Source: Lachnospiraceae bacterium UBA1267
GTDB lineage: Bacteria; Bacillota; Clostridia; Lachnospirales; Lachnospiraceae
Length of the DNA: 13,989 nucleotides
Direction of reading: 5' to 3'
Assembly: GCA_002308115.1 (NCBI GenBank)
Contig: DBVJ01000038.1
Span: 1 to 13,989 of the forward strand
The notes under the pieces are model-generated. The model was not told the origin of the DNA, searched no databases, and saw only the letters and a program-made list of their open reading frames with translations. Position numbers and translations under genes: made by a program. Position 1 is the first letter of the stretch; each line of letters begins with the position of its first letter. Of the stretch, positions 7,405 to 13,989 are shown piece after piece.

Positions 7405-8565
7405 ATGAATAAAAATGATCTTTTAGAAGAAGCGCTCAACCACATCGATCCGAAATTTGCGGAAGCCGCTGCGCTAAAAATGAACCGGAGGAACCGGAAG
7501 TCAGCCAAGTCTCCCGCCTGGCAGCCCGGGCTTCTGATTGCCGCCGCGGCGCTCCTTCTTGCGCTCGTCGGAGGAGGCATATTTGCGATCACCCGGATGG
7601 GCGGCAGGCCGGGCAATGAGCCCACGAAACCGACAGAGTTCGCGGATCAGAATGATCCGACAAATCCCTCGCAGTACAACCCGACAAGCCCCTCGCAGCA
7701 TGATCCGACAAATCCGGTCAGCCCCGATGAGCCCTCTTCTGATGCCCCGCGTGTGGATTTCATGTCTGAAATGACCTTCTCGACGGATCGAAAAAGCGCC
7801 GACTACCTCAGCTCCTTCCTGCCCTTCGGCGACCGGGTCGCGCTCTACTCTTCGCTTTGGCTCCCCTCGGACACCGACGAAGCGGCCACCAAAGCCAACG
7901 AAGAAATCCTCCGTTCCCATCTCGGGGAGCTGTACTACACCGGTCTGATGAAATGGTACATGGTGGACGATTCCGTGAACCTAAAGAACCTCATCCGCGA
8001 AGAAGCGGACGGCCGTCTGAGCCTCTGGCAGTTCAGCTGCTTCCAGACCTGGGGCGGCGATATGCTTCAGGAGGAATTCCCGGGCAAAATCATCGGCGAT
8101 TATGAATACAAGACCCTGCTGGCCACCTTCTACCACGTCACCTCCGCAGAGGACATCGAACGTGTCGAGATCCTGCCCACGACGGGCGTCCGTTCCACAG
8201 GCAACGGCACCCCGGCGGGAGGCGTGCAGCCCATCCTCATCGAAGACCCCCACGACATCCAGAGCATTTACGACATTCTTCGGAAAATGGTCTGCTCCGG
8301 AACGGGGTCTATGGTGGACAATGCCGCCGACGTCAATTCCGAGGATTTCTTCAATGCGGTAAATGCGCATCCCGCGCTCCGCTCCAGTCTGGAGCGCGAC
8401 ATCCGGATCGTCCTCAAGGACGGGAGCTCCATCCAGGGCCTCAAATACTCCGCCTTCCAGTGCGCCTTCTACGAGAACGGCGGCATTGCTTACGGAGGAC
8501 TGGGAGAAGAAGACATCGTTGCCATGAATGAATTCGCGGAAATCCGCTTGGAGGCCATGCCATGA
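7405..8565 (+). CDS. Single-pass membrane protein, probable anti-sigma factor, cassette 2
   Basis: The protein has 386 residues, a paralog of 611-1747 with the same layout. The cytoplasmic stub has EALNHIDPKFAEAAALKM at 9-26. The transmembrane helix is at about 42-63. The linker (about 68-115) is rich in Asn, Pro, Thr and Ser and carries three eight-residue repeats. The ectodomain covers about 130-386, with SSFLPFGDRVALYSS at 136-150, LGELYY at 173-178, GRLSLWQFSCFQTWGGD at 203-219 and ILRKMVCSGTGSM at 291-303. Cys212 and Cys297 match the cysteine pair of the paralog. AAAGGA at 7392-7397 serves ATG at 7405. The 91-base gap before it has only weak short inverted repeats and no terminator, so co-transcription with the sigma gene is likely. 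Its last bases overlap the next start as ATGA, suggesting coupled translation. The anti-sigma role is inferred as for the paralog. Confidence 0.8.
   Translation: MNKNDLLEEALNHIDPKFAEAAALKMNRRNRKSAKSPAWQPGLLIAAAALLLALVGGGIFAITRMGGRPGNEPTKPTEFADQNDPTNPSQYNPTSPSQHDPTNPVSPDEPSSDAPRVDFMSEMTFSTDRKSADYLSSFLPFGDRVALYSSLWLPSDTDEAATKANEEILRSHLGELYYTGLMKWYMVDDSVNLKNLIREEADGRLSLWQFSCFQTWGGDMLQEEFPGKIIGDYEYKTLLATFYHVTSAEDIERVEILPTTGVRSTGNGTPAGGVQPILIEDPHDIQSIYDILRKMVCSGTGSMVDNAADVNSEDFFNAVNAHPALRSSLERDIRIVLKDGSSIQGLKYSAFQCAFYENGGIAYGGLGEEDIVAMNEFAEIRLEAMP
7654..7725 (+). repeat. Three 24-base tandem repeats in the anti-sigma linker
   Basis: Three 24-base units at 7654, 7678 and 7702 encode DPTNPSQY, NPTSPSQH and DPTNPVSP in the linker outside the membrane. 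Units 1 and 2 share 18 of 24 bases by my count. Units 1 and 3 are identical over the first 14 bases. Cassette 1 lacks this repeat and has a Pro/Ser/Glu-rich linker instead. Confidence 0.75.
8008..8057 (+). repeat. 50-base identical direct repeat, copy B
   Basis: Identical to 1199-1248 in the first anti-sigma gene, in the same reading frame and at the same place in the protein. Confidence 0.85.
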
Positions 8566-9614
8566 AACATCGAACACTCCGCTCCAACCTGATACTCCTC
8601 GCGGTCCTTCTTCTCGCGCTTTCCGCACTCCTCATGTCTGCCTGCGGGAATGACCATAGCAGTGCGACTCTGGACGGAACGACAGAAGCCTCACAGGAGG
8701 CCCCGACCGACGCCGCTGAAACGACAGAAGCGCCTTCGGATACGGCACCGCCTACGGAGGTCGAGCCTTCCACTCCGACAGAGATCGAACCCTCCTCTCC
8801 CACGGAGACTGATCCGGCGCCCTCCAAAGAGAATGAAGAGCCCACCACCTATGCCCCCAGAGACCCGGAAGCGGTCGAGATCGTCACCTTGAACCCGGAA
8901 GGCCTCTCAGCGGAGAAACTGGCGGTCCTTCAGCGCTACCTGACCGACCTCGCCGTCGTACAGGACGCCTCCGCGTTGGATTACGTAGCAGACGAGATCA
9001 AAGCGAAGTGGGATTATCTCCCCTACGCCGAACTGAAATACACGTGTTATATCATCTGGGATGAGGAAAATGAATTTGTCCTGAGCTCGTACAGGCGCTC
9101 CGGGAAAACCGTCGGAGACGGTCTCCGCTACGACCTCATCGTTTTCCGGAAAGAAGGCGGACAATGGATGATCGCACAGGACGTTTACAGCGACCTCTGG
9201 ATGATGAGCGACGTTTCCGATGAGACCACAAAGATCGTGTCCGAAGTCTTCCGGAAAGCCCGCGAGGCCCGTCCGATCACAGAAGAAGAGATTGAAGACG
9301 CCCGCGCCGCCGCGCTGAAAGCAGTCGTAGATTATCAGTGGGGCTGGTCGGATTCCCAGAAAAGAACCTACGAAAGGAAACAGGAAGTTTTCTATTACCC
9401 GGATTGGAGCGACGAAAATCTTCCTCTGGTCCTTTCCTGGACTTACGATTACCGAGTCCCTGCGCTTCTGTTCATCGACCATGACACATACAGTTTCGAG
9501 CAGACGATCATCGTATACGTATCTCTCGAAAACGGCGAATGGGTAGGCCGTTTCCTCGGAACCCGCTATCAGCCGGATCCGCCGGCCCAGTATCCCGGCA
9601 AAAAGCCGAATTAA
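8562..9614 (+). CDS. Single-module lipoprotein, cassette 2
   Basis: The protein has 350 residues, a paralog of 1808-2809. The signal peptide has a long hydrophobic stretch at 10-25 and candidate lipidated Cys28 in LLMSAC; Met at -3 is less usual, but the overall pattern is a lipobox. The tether (about 30-105) contains three PTExEPSx-like octapeptides. The module lies at about 115-341: VADEIKAKW at 142-150, IIWDEENEFVL at 164-174, DLIVFRKEGGQWMIAQDV at 191-208, RPITEEE at 237-243, YYPDWSDENLP at 278-288 and the closing YQPDPP at 336-341. GGAGG at 8550-8554 lies inside the end of the preceding gene, and the start overlaps that gene's stop by four bases. I recognise no named family. A shared function with the two-module protein encoded next is inferred from homology and 11-base spacing. 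Confidence 0.85.
   Translation: MKHRTLRSNLILLAVLLLALSALLMSACGNDHSSATLDGTTEASQEAPTDAAETTEAPSDTAPPTEVEPSTPTEIEPSSPTETDPAPSKENEEPTTYAPRDPEAVEIVTLNPEGLSAEKLAVLQRYLTDLAVVQDASALDYVADEIKAKWDYLPYAELKYTCYIIWDEENEFVLSSYRRSGKTVGDGLRYDLIVFRKEGGQWMIAQDVYSDLWMMSDVSDETTKIVSEVFRKAREARPITEEEIEDARAAALKAVVDYQWGWSDSQKRTYERKQEVFYYPDWSDENLPLVLSWTYDYRVPALLFIDHDTYSFEQTIIVYVSLENGEWVGRFLGTRYQPDPPAQYPGKKPN
8751..8822 (+). repeat. Three 24-base tandem repeats in the lipoprotein tether
   Basis: Units at 8751, 8775 and 8799 encode PTEVEPST, PTEIEPSS and PTETDPAP. The unit length equals that of the unrelated repeat in the neighbouring anti-sigma linker. The encoded segment is disordered and probably acts as a spacer through the wall. 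Confidence 0.7.
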
Positions 9615-9625
9615 GGAGGCCTCAC

Positions 9626-12600
9626 ATGAAAAAGTTTTTCGCCCTGTTCCTCATATTTGCCCTGTGTCTCCCGCTTTTCGCCTGCCAGAACCCTCAATCA
9701 AGCGAGAGCCTGGAGACCACGCCCTCTGAGAGCGCCGAGGCCACGCCTGCGGAAACGACTGCTTCTGCCCCGGCGGAGACGGAGGCGCCCACGACCGAAG
9801 CCCCTTCGGAACCCGAAGAGCCTGAGATCGAAGTCTCGATCGGCTGGCACAACAATACCGAGGATCTTTCCGAGGACCGAAAAGAGGCCGTGGAAGATTA
9901 TGTGCGCGTCCTCTCCACTCAGATCGACGTCAGTACCTCTAAAATGCTTTCCGAAGAAGTCAAGGAGAACTGGGATCCCAGAGAAGTCAAGAGTGCCGCG
10001 TTTAACGCGCAGCGCCTGTTCTGGGCAGATGAAGAACAGTTCATCCTCTATGGCACGCGGAACGTCATCCTGACCCTGGGCGATTACCGGCAGAGCTGGG
10101 AACGGAAACATTTGATCCAGTTTGTCCAGACGGAAGGCCGCTGGATCGTCAAAAAGGATGTGTTCAGCGACAATGACTTCCGCGACTGCACGAAAGAACG
10201 GGACGCCCTGATCAATGAGGCCTTTGTCGCGCAGCGGAAAAATGCACCTCTCACGGAAGCCGTCCTGGAAGAAGCCCGCTCCGCCGCGATCGCACAGAAC
10301 ATGAAATCGCTCGGTTCAAAACTGACGGTTTCCGCGGAACAGGGCCTTTACCGGGATCATCTGGAAGCGGTCTATGATCCCGAATGGGAGGCGGAGGTCC
10401 TCCCGGGACTCCTGGACCTTTCCACCGATTCTCTTCTTGAAAAACCGATGCTTCTTTTGTGGGTGCGTTATACAGGCGCGAAAGAAGGCCTTTCGGACTC
10501 TTCCATCCGGAATCTGTATGTCTATGATTCCTACGGAAAAGCATTTGTCCTGCGCGGCGGCAAAGAATGGAAGGCTTCCATCATTGCCAGTCCTTATCAG
10601 CTGGAGCCTGATCCGCCGAAGAGCACGCTGGATCCAAATACCGGGAAGAAAGCCGTTCGGATTACGAGACCGGAAGGCTGCGCTCCGCTGACGGATGAAA
10701 TCCGGCAGGTCCTCGGCTGGTACGCGGATCTTCTGGTCAATGAGTGGGATCCGTCGGAAATTGACGGAATCTCTGAAGAAGTCCGGGCAAACTGGGGCTG
10801 GTGGTACGATACCGCGCCGACATTTACGGTCAATTCTGTGTTGTGGAGTTCAGAGGACCTTCTTGTCGTATACGGAGGCGTCTATAAGGCAGCAGAGGTG
10901 GACCGGGGCAGAGATCACCTGATCCGCTTCATGAAAAAAGACGGCCAGTGGATCGCGGACCGCGACGTTTTCGGAGGCGGCATGCTCCTCTACGACCTCA
11001 TTCCGGACGAAGCGGGCGAGATTCTCCGGGATCTTTTCTACCGGGAGCGCGCAATTCGTCCATTCACCGACGAAGACCTGAAAGCCATCGAAGCATTTAT
11101 CATCGATCAGGTCATGACGCATGTGAGCGAATGGCAGAACATGAACGAATACGAGCTTGGCATTTACCGGGAAGGATTGAGTGTGAAATATGATCCGGAC
11201 TGGGAAAGCACGTATCTGTACGATCTCTTCTGGTCTTATGATTATATGGTCCCCAGGGCCCTGGTCTATCTGGAGAACCGGAACGAATCGGATTATCTCC
11301 ACTGCTATAGCGCGTTCTATGACGCGGAGAAGGGCTGGCAAGCCTATTTGCTTAACAATATCTATGATCCGCCCGCGCCGGAACCGCTCTCCTTCACGGA
11401 AGAAAACTGGCCGATCGTGACATGGTCCGCTTCCGCCGGAAGACTTGCCGCATCCATCCAATTCACGTACACCGGCAAGGCCGACACGAACTATACATTC
11501 ACAAGGACCGAATGGTGCTCACAGGATCTGGTCCGGGGAAAATGTGACCTGCTTCTTTCAGGCGAACCCACCTCCGAGATGCTCTCCGACGCCGCCTATC
11601 AAGGCGTGTCGCTTCAGTTCGACCGGATCGGTTCCGATCCATTTGTCTTCTTCGTAAGCAAGGACAACCCGGTCGAAAGCCTCACGCTTCAGGAGATCCG
11701 TGATATTTACAGCGGAAAGATCACGAACTGGAAAGAGGTCGGCGGGAAGGATGCGGAGATCGCGGCCTTCCAGCAGCCTACGAACTCAGTCTCCCAGATC
11801 GGTATGAAGACTCTCGTCATGCAGGACGAGACGATGATGGAGCCCTTGACCAGGAACCTTCCCACCAGAGACTACTACCTGACCGACGTGATCATGCGCT
11901 TCGACGAGAGCGAAAATGCGCTCGGCTACGCCTACCAAAGCTACGCCGACGCCCTATATCTGAACGAACATGTGAAAGTACTCGCCGTAGACGGCGTCCT
12001 GCCGGAAGCGGAGGCTGTCCAAAGCGGCGACTACCCGCTCATCGGAGGCATTTACGCAATCACCCGAAAGGGCGACAAATCCGAAAACACACAAAAGCTC
12101 CTCCAGGGCCTTCTCTCTCCGAACGGCCAGAACTGTGTGTCAGAGGCAGGCTTCGTGCCGGTCCTTCATGTGGGCGAATACACGCCCGAGAAACGTGCCG
12201 CATCCGGCGAACCGATCCTCAGCCTCTCGGACACCTACGAGACCAACCCGGTCCGGGTCCTGACAAAGACGGACACCTACGAAGGCTTTGAGTACCAGTA
12301 CGGGGTGCTGGTCGGCCTTTCCGACCAAAGCGTCACCGAGAAGATCAACCAACTGCTCCATGACGATGCCCTCGCCTGCCTCAAAAAGAGCATAGCAAAG
12401 ATCTCTGGAGTTGAAGACGCAGCACTCAAGCAGTCGATCACCACAGAATTCAACGCCGAAAATCTGCTCTCTGTCCGTACATGGACCTATTTTTATCATT
12501 CGACGGGTCTCCATTATGGCATTGAGGGCTCCCAGTCTACCGTCGGCACCAACGTGCGGCTGGACACCGGCGAACGGCTCAGGCTTCAGGACCTCTTCAG

Positions 12601-13465
12601 AGACGACGCCGAAGGGAAGGACATTTTCAACATCGGGACCTATTGGGAGCTTCTTGCCAAAATGGTCACCGGGACGCCGAAGCACTACAGTTACAAGGAC
12701 GTGGAGGACCGGCTGCTCCTCTTCATCCGGAGATTCGACGAAGGAGATGCCTTCGACTTCTATTTCACGCCCAAGTGTGTCAGTCTCCTCGGGGAGAAGG
12801 GGACACAGTCCGGGCTGCCCCTGAACATCTGGTTCTTGGAATGCATAGAGGCGGTTGCGCTCTATGGAAAATACGCGGACCTGGAGGTCGCCTATGACGG
12901 TACCTATGAACCCTGTGCCGGCATTCCGGTCCTGACCGACCGCGACGACCCGCTTCGAAACACGATTGAAAAGGCGGACGGATATTTCCTGGACATCGCA
13001 CTCTATGAAGACTCCAACGCGCTTGAAGGCGACACGGTCCTGACCGAGGCCTGCCGGGAAGCCATGATGAAAGCCTATGAGGAATATGTTCAGGAGCTTC
13101 GCGAGAGACTGGAAAAGAAAGCCTCTGAAGGCATCTATCTCTTCTGCAATCCGACTGTTGCGATACACACCAACGAAGACGGAAAGGCCTATTTCCTTTC
13201 TTTCCAGAACTATTACGTGGAATTGAAATCGCGCGAGGAACTGGATGCACACTACGAATATGGTCTTGGGGAGATCCGAAGCTCCTACTGGGATCAACCG
13301 CCCGGAAGAAACCATTATATTGTTGGGATTGGAAGCTATACTCCGGAGATGTTCAATAATCTCCTGTTCACCAGCATGGCCGTTGCCTTCGACGAACAGG
13401 GAAATCTCGTCAGTAAAGAAGGACGAATGTTCCGGGAGGACGCCCCAGCCGAGTCGCAAAATTAA
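9626..13465 (+). CDS. Multidomain lipoprotein with degraded PstS-like binding loops, cassette 2
   Basis: The protein has 1279 residues, a paralog of 2821-6618. The signal peptide ends in LFAC (Cys20) and a Ser/Thr/Glu/Pro/Ala tether follows. Module 1 is about 81-331 (LSEEVKENW, HLIQF, YDPEWE) and module 2 about 355-588 (ISEEVRANW, HLIRF, YDPDWE). The PstS-like domain is about 590-850. It keeps IRDIYSGKITNWKEVGG, GYAYQSYA and GFVPV (842-846). However, DGSTSTKPLA of cassette 1 is here TWSASAGRLA (599-608), and FQRNPDSGSQTGM is FQQPTNSVSQIGM (715-727), so likely ligand contacts are lost or changed. The C-terminal part keeps the DUF4163/DUF3298-like marks VGLSDQSVTEKINQLL and NVRLDTGERLRLQDLF (976-991), then a helical segment and a small final domain. 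AAGGAGG at 9613-9619 sets ATG at 9626. The frame is open from 9539, but those codons overlap the previous gene and lack a signal peptide start. Confidence 0.86.
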   Translation: MKKFFALFLIFALCLPLFACQNPQSSESLETTPSESAEATPAETTASAPAETEAPTTEAPSEPEEPEIEVSIGWHNNTEDLSEDRKEAVEDYVRVLSTQIDVSTSKMLSEEVKENWDPREVKSAAFNAQRLFWADEEQFILYGTRNVILTLGDYRQSWERKHLIQFVQTEGRWIVKKDVFSDNDFRDCTKERDALINEAFVAQRKNAPLTEAVLEEARSAAIAQNMKSLGSKLTVSAEQGLYRDHLEAVYDPEWEAEVLPGLLDLSTDSLLEKPMLLLWVRYTGAKEGLSDSSIRNLYVYDSYGKAFVLRGGKEWKASIIASPYQLEPDPPKSTLDPNTGKKAVRITRPEGCAPLTDEIRQVLGWYADLLVNEWDPSEIDGISEEVRANWGWWYDTAPTFTVNSVLWSSEDLLVVYGGVYKAAEVDRGRDHLIRFMKKDGQWIADRDVFGGGMLLYDLIPDEAGEILRDLFYRERAIRPFTDEDLKAIEAFIIDQVMTHVSEWQNMNEYELGIYREGLSVKYDPDWESTYLYDLFWSYDYMVPRALVYLENRNESDYLHCYSAFYDAEKGWQAYLLNNIYDPPAPEPLSFTEENWPIVTWSASAGRLAASIQFTYTGKADTNYTFTRTEWCSQDLVRGKCDLLLSGEPTSEMLSDAAYQGVSLQFDRIGSDPFVFFVSKDNPVESLTLQEIRDIYSGKITNWKEVGGKDAEIAAFQQPTNSVSQIGMKTLVMQDETMMEPLTRNLPTRDYYLTDVIMRFDESENALGYAYQSYADALYLNEHVKVLAVDGVLPEAEAVQSGDYPLIGGIYAITRKGDKSENTQKLLQGLLSPNGQNCVSEAGFVPVLHVGEYTPEKRAASGEPILSLSDTYETNPVRVLTKTDTYEGFEYQYGVLVGLSDQSVTEKINQLLHDDALACLKKSIAKISGVEDAALKQSITTEFNAENLLSVRTWTYFYHSTGLHYGIEGSQSTVGTNVRLDTGERLRLQDLFRDDAEGKDIFNIGTYWELLAKMVTGTPKHYSYKDVEDRLLLFIRRFDEGDAFDFYFTPKCVSLLGEKGTQSGLPLNIWFLECIEAVALYGKYADLEVAYDGTYEPCAGIPVLTDRDDPLRNTIEKADGYFLDIALYEDSNALEGDTVLTEACREAMMKAYEEYVQELRERLEKKASEGIYLFCNPTVAIHTNEDGKAYFLSFQNYYVELKSREELDAHYEYGLGEIRSSYWDQPPGRNHYIVGIGSYTPEMFNNLLFTSMAVAFDEQGNLVSKEGRMFREDAPAESQN

Positions 13466-13477
13466 GCGGATCCGGCC

Positions 13478-13516
13478 AAAAAAACTGCCGTGCCCCTCTG
13501 GGGTACGGCAGTTTTT
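13478..13516. terminator. Bidirectional intrinsic terminator
   Basis: A 12-base-pair stem, CTGCCGTGCCCC at 13485-13496 with GGGGTACGGCAG at 13500-13511 (one G-T pair), has a TCT loop. It is flanked by seven A residues (13478-13484) and five T residues (13512-13516). It can end cassette 2 on the + strand and the HAD gene on the - strand, which stops 21 bases away. Confidence 0.92.
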
Positions 13517-13536
13517 CATGGCCCAGCGATCGTCGT

Positions 13537-13989
13537 TCAGATCCTGCGGATCTTGTCCCAGGCGACTTCGGGGGCTTTGGGGAAGAGTTCCTTGAGTTCG
13601 TTGAAGTCGTAAATGATGGCGTCGGGGCGGTTCTCGTCGGTGATCTTCTCTTTCGCAAGCTTTTCGGGGGTCGTGTAGAGAATGAACATGCCGAAGCCGG
13701 CGATGCGGGTGCCTTCGACGTCACGGTTCAGGTTGTCGCCGATGTAGACGCAGCGCTCGGGCTTCACGCCGAGGATCTCGCAGGCCTTGAGGGAGATGGC
13801 GGGGTCGGGTTTACGGATGCCTTCCACGCAGGACAGAAGCACCGCGCCGAAATATTTGCCGAGGTCGTCACGCTCGAGCCAGTCGGGGATCTCACGGCTG
13901 GTGACGAGGTTTGAAATGATGCCGAGCTTGTAGCCGTTGGCGTACAGGTCCTTGATGGACTGGGCGCCGTTCGGGGCGACCACGCGGCG
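13537..13989 (-). CDS. HAD-superfamily hydrolase, C-terminal part (runs off the window)
   Basis: About 150 C-terminal residues are visible on the minus strand. The frame is open to the window edge, so the gene starts outside. Three of the four HAD motifs are present: motif II as LGIISN, motif III lysine in IRKPDP, and motif IV as GDNLNRD (GDxxxxD). Spacing around ACEILGVKPERCVYIGDN is typical of HAD subfamily I phosphatases. Motif I (DxDxT) and the cap domain would lie beyond the edge. The substrate cannot be told. The GTG at 13983 is probably not the true start, because the frame continues upstream in it and a HAD protein needs the missing N-terminal motif. The gene converges on cassette 2 and is probably unrelated to it. 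Confidence 0.88.
   Translation of the reverse strand, partial: RRVVAPNGAQSIKDLYANGYKLGIISNLVTSREIPDWLERDDLGKYFGAVLLSCVEGIRKPDPAISLKACEILGVKPERCVYIGDNLNRDVEGTRIAGFGMFILYTTPEKLAKEKITDENRPDAIIYDFNELKELFPKAPEVAWDKIRRI

Noticed and set aside
9539-9625. Upstream start for the second large lipoprotein
   Set aside because: It would place 29 residues before a normal signal peptide and overlap the previous gene. AAGGAGG lies directly before ATG 9626.
12140-13519. 459-residue minus-strand open frame over the end of cassette 2
   Set aside because: It runs through the terminator hairpin and opposes the conserved C-terminus of the large lipoprotein; a shadow frame.
1-13989. Mobile element, phage or defence system
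   Set aside because: No transposase, integrase, terminal inverted repeat, CRISPR repeat or toxin/antitoxin signature is visible. The direct repetition is explained by operon duplication.

Overview
The window looks like the chromosome of a Clostridia-type Firmicute, probably an uncultured gut member of the Oscillospiraceae or a relative. This is inferred from moderately high GC, strong AAGGAGG-type ribosome binding sites, lipoprotein signal peptides followed by long Ser/Thr/Pro/Glu tethers, and an ECF sigma factor of the Firmicutes type. No gene here fixes the species.

Almost everything belongs to one four-gene operon present twice in direct tandem. Cassette 1 spans about 1-6618 and cassette 2 about 6728-13465. 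Both have the same order on the + strand: (a) an ECF sigma factor; (b) a single-pass membrane protein with a very short cytoplasmic N-terminus, probably the anti-sigma factor; (c) a lipoprotein of about 340 residues; (d) a lipoprotein of about 1270 residues. Protein d has two copies of a module also found in c, then a PstS-like substrate-binding domain, then a region resembling the DUF4163/DUF3298 fold known from RsiV and PdaC. Each cassette begins with a similar promoter-like element and ends at a strong intrinsic terminator, so the two are likely separate transcription units.

The likely logic is envelope signalling. The sigma factor is held at the membrane by b. The lipoproteins c and d, anchored outside and reaching into the wall through their tethers, would bind a ligand or partner and act on the ectodomain of b. 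No transporter permease or ATPase genes are present, so the PstS-like domain is more likely a sensor than a transport component. The copies have diverged unevenly: in cassette 2 the motifs that resemble ligand-binding loops of the PstS-like domain are degraded, although the rest of the domain is well kept. Ligand, regulon and sigma/anti-sigma pairing are inferences.

At the right edge a convergent minus-strand gene encodes the C-terminal part of a HAD-superfamily hydrolase. It shares a bidirectional terminator with cassette 2. I saw no tRNA, rRNA, CRISPR array, IS element or phage gene. No gene-free stretch exceeds 300 bases; the longest (6619-6773) holds the terminator and promoter described below.
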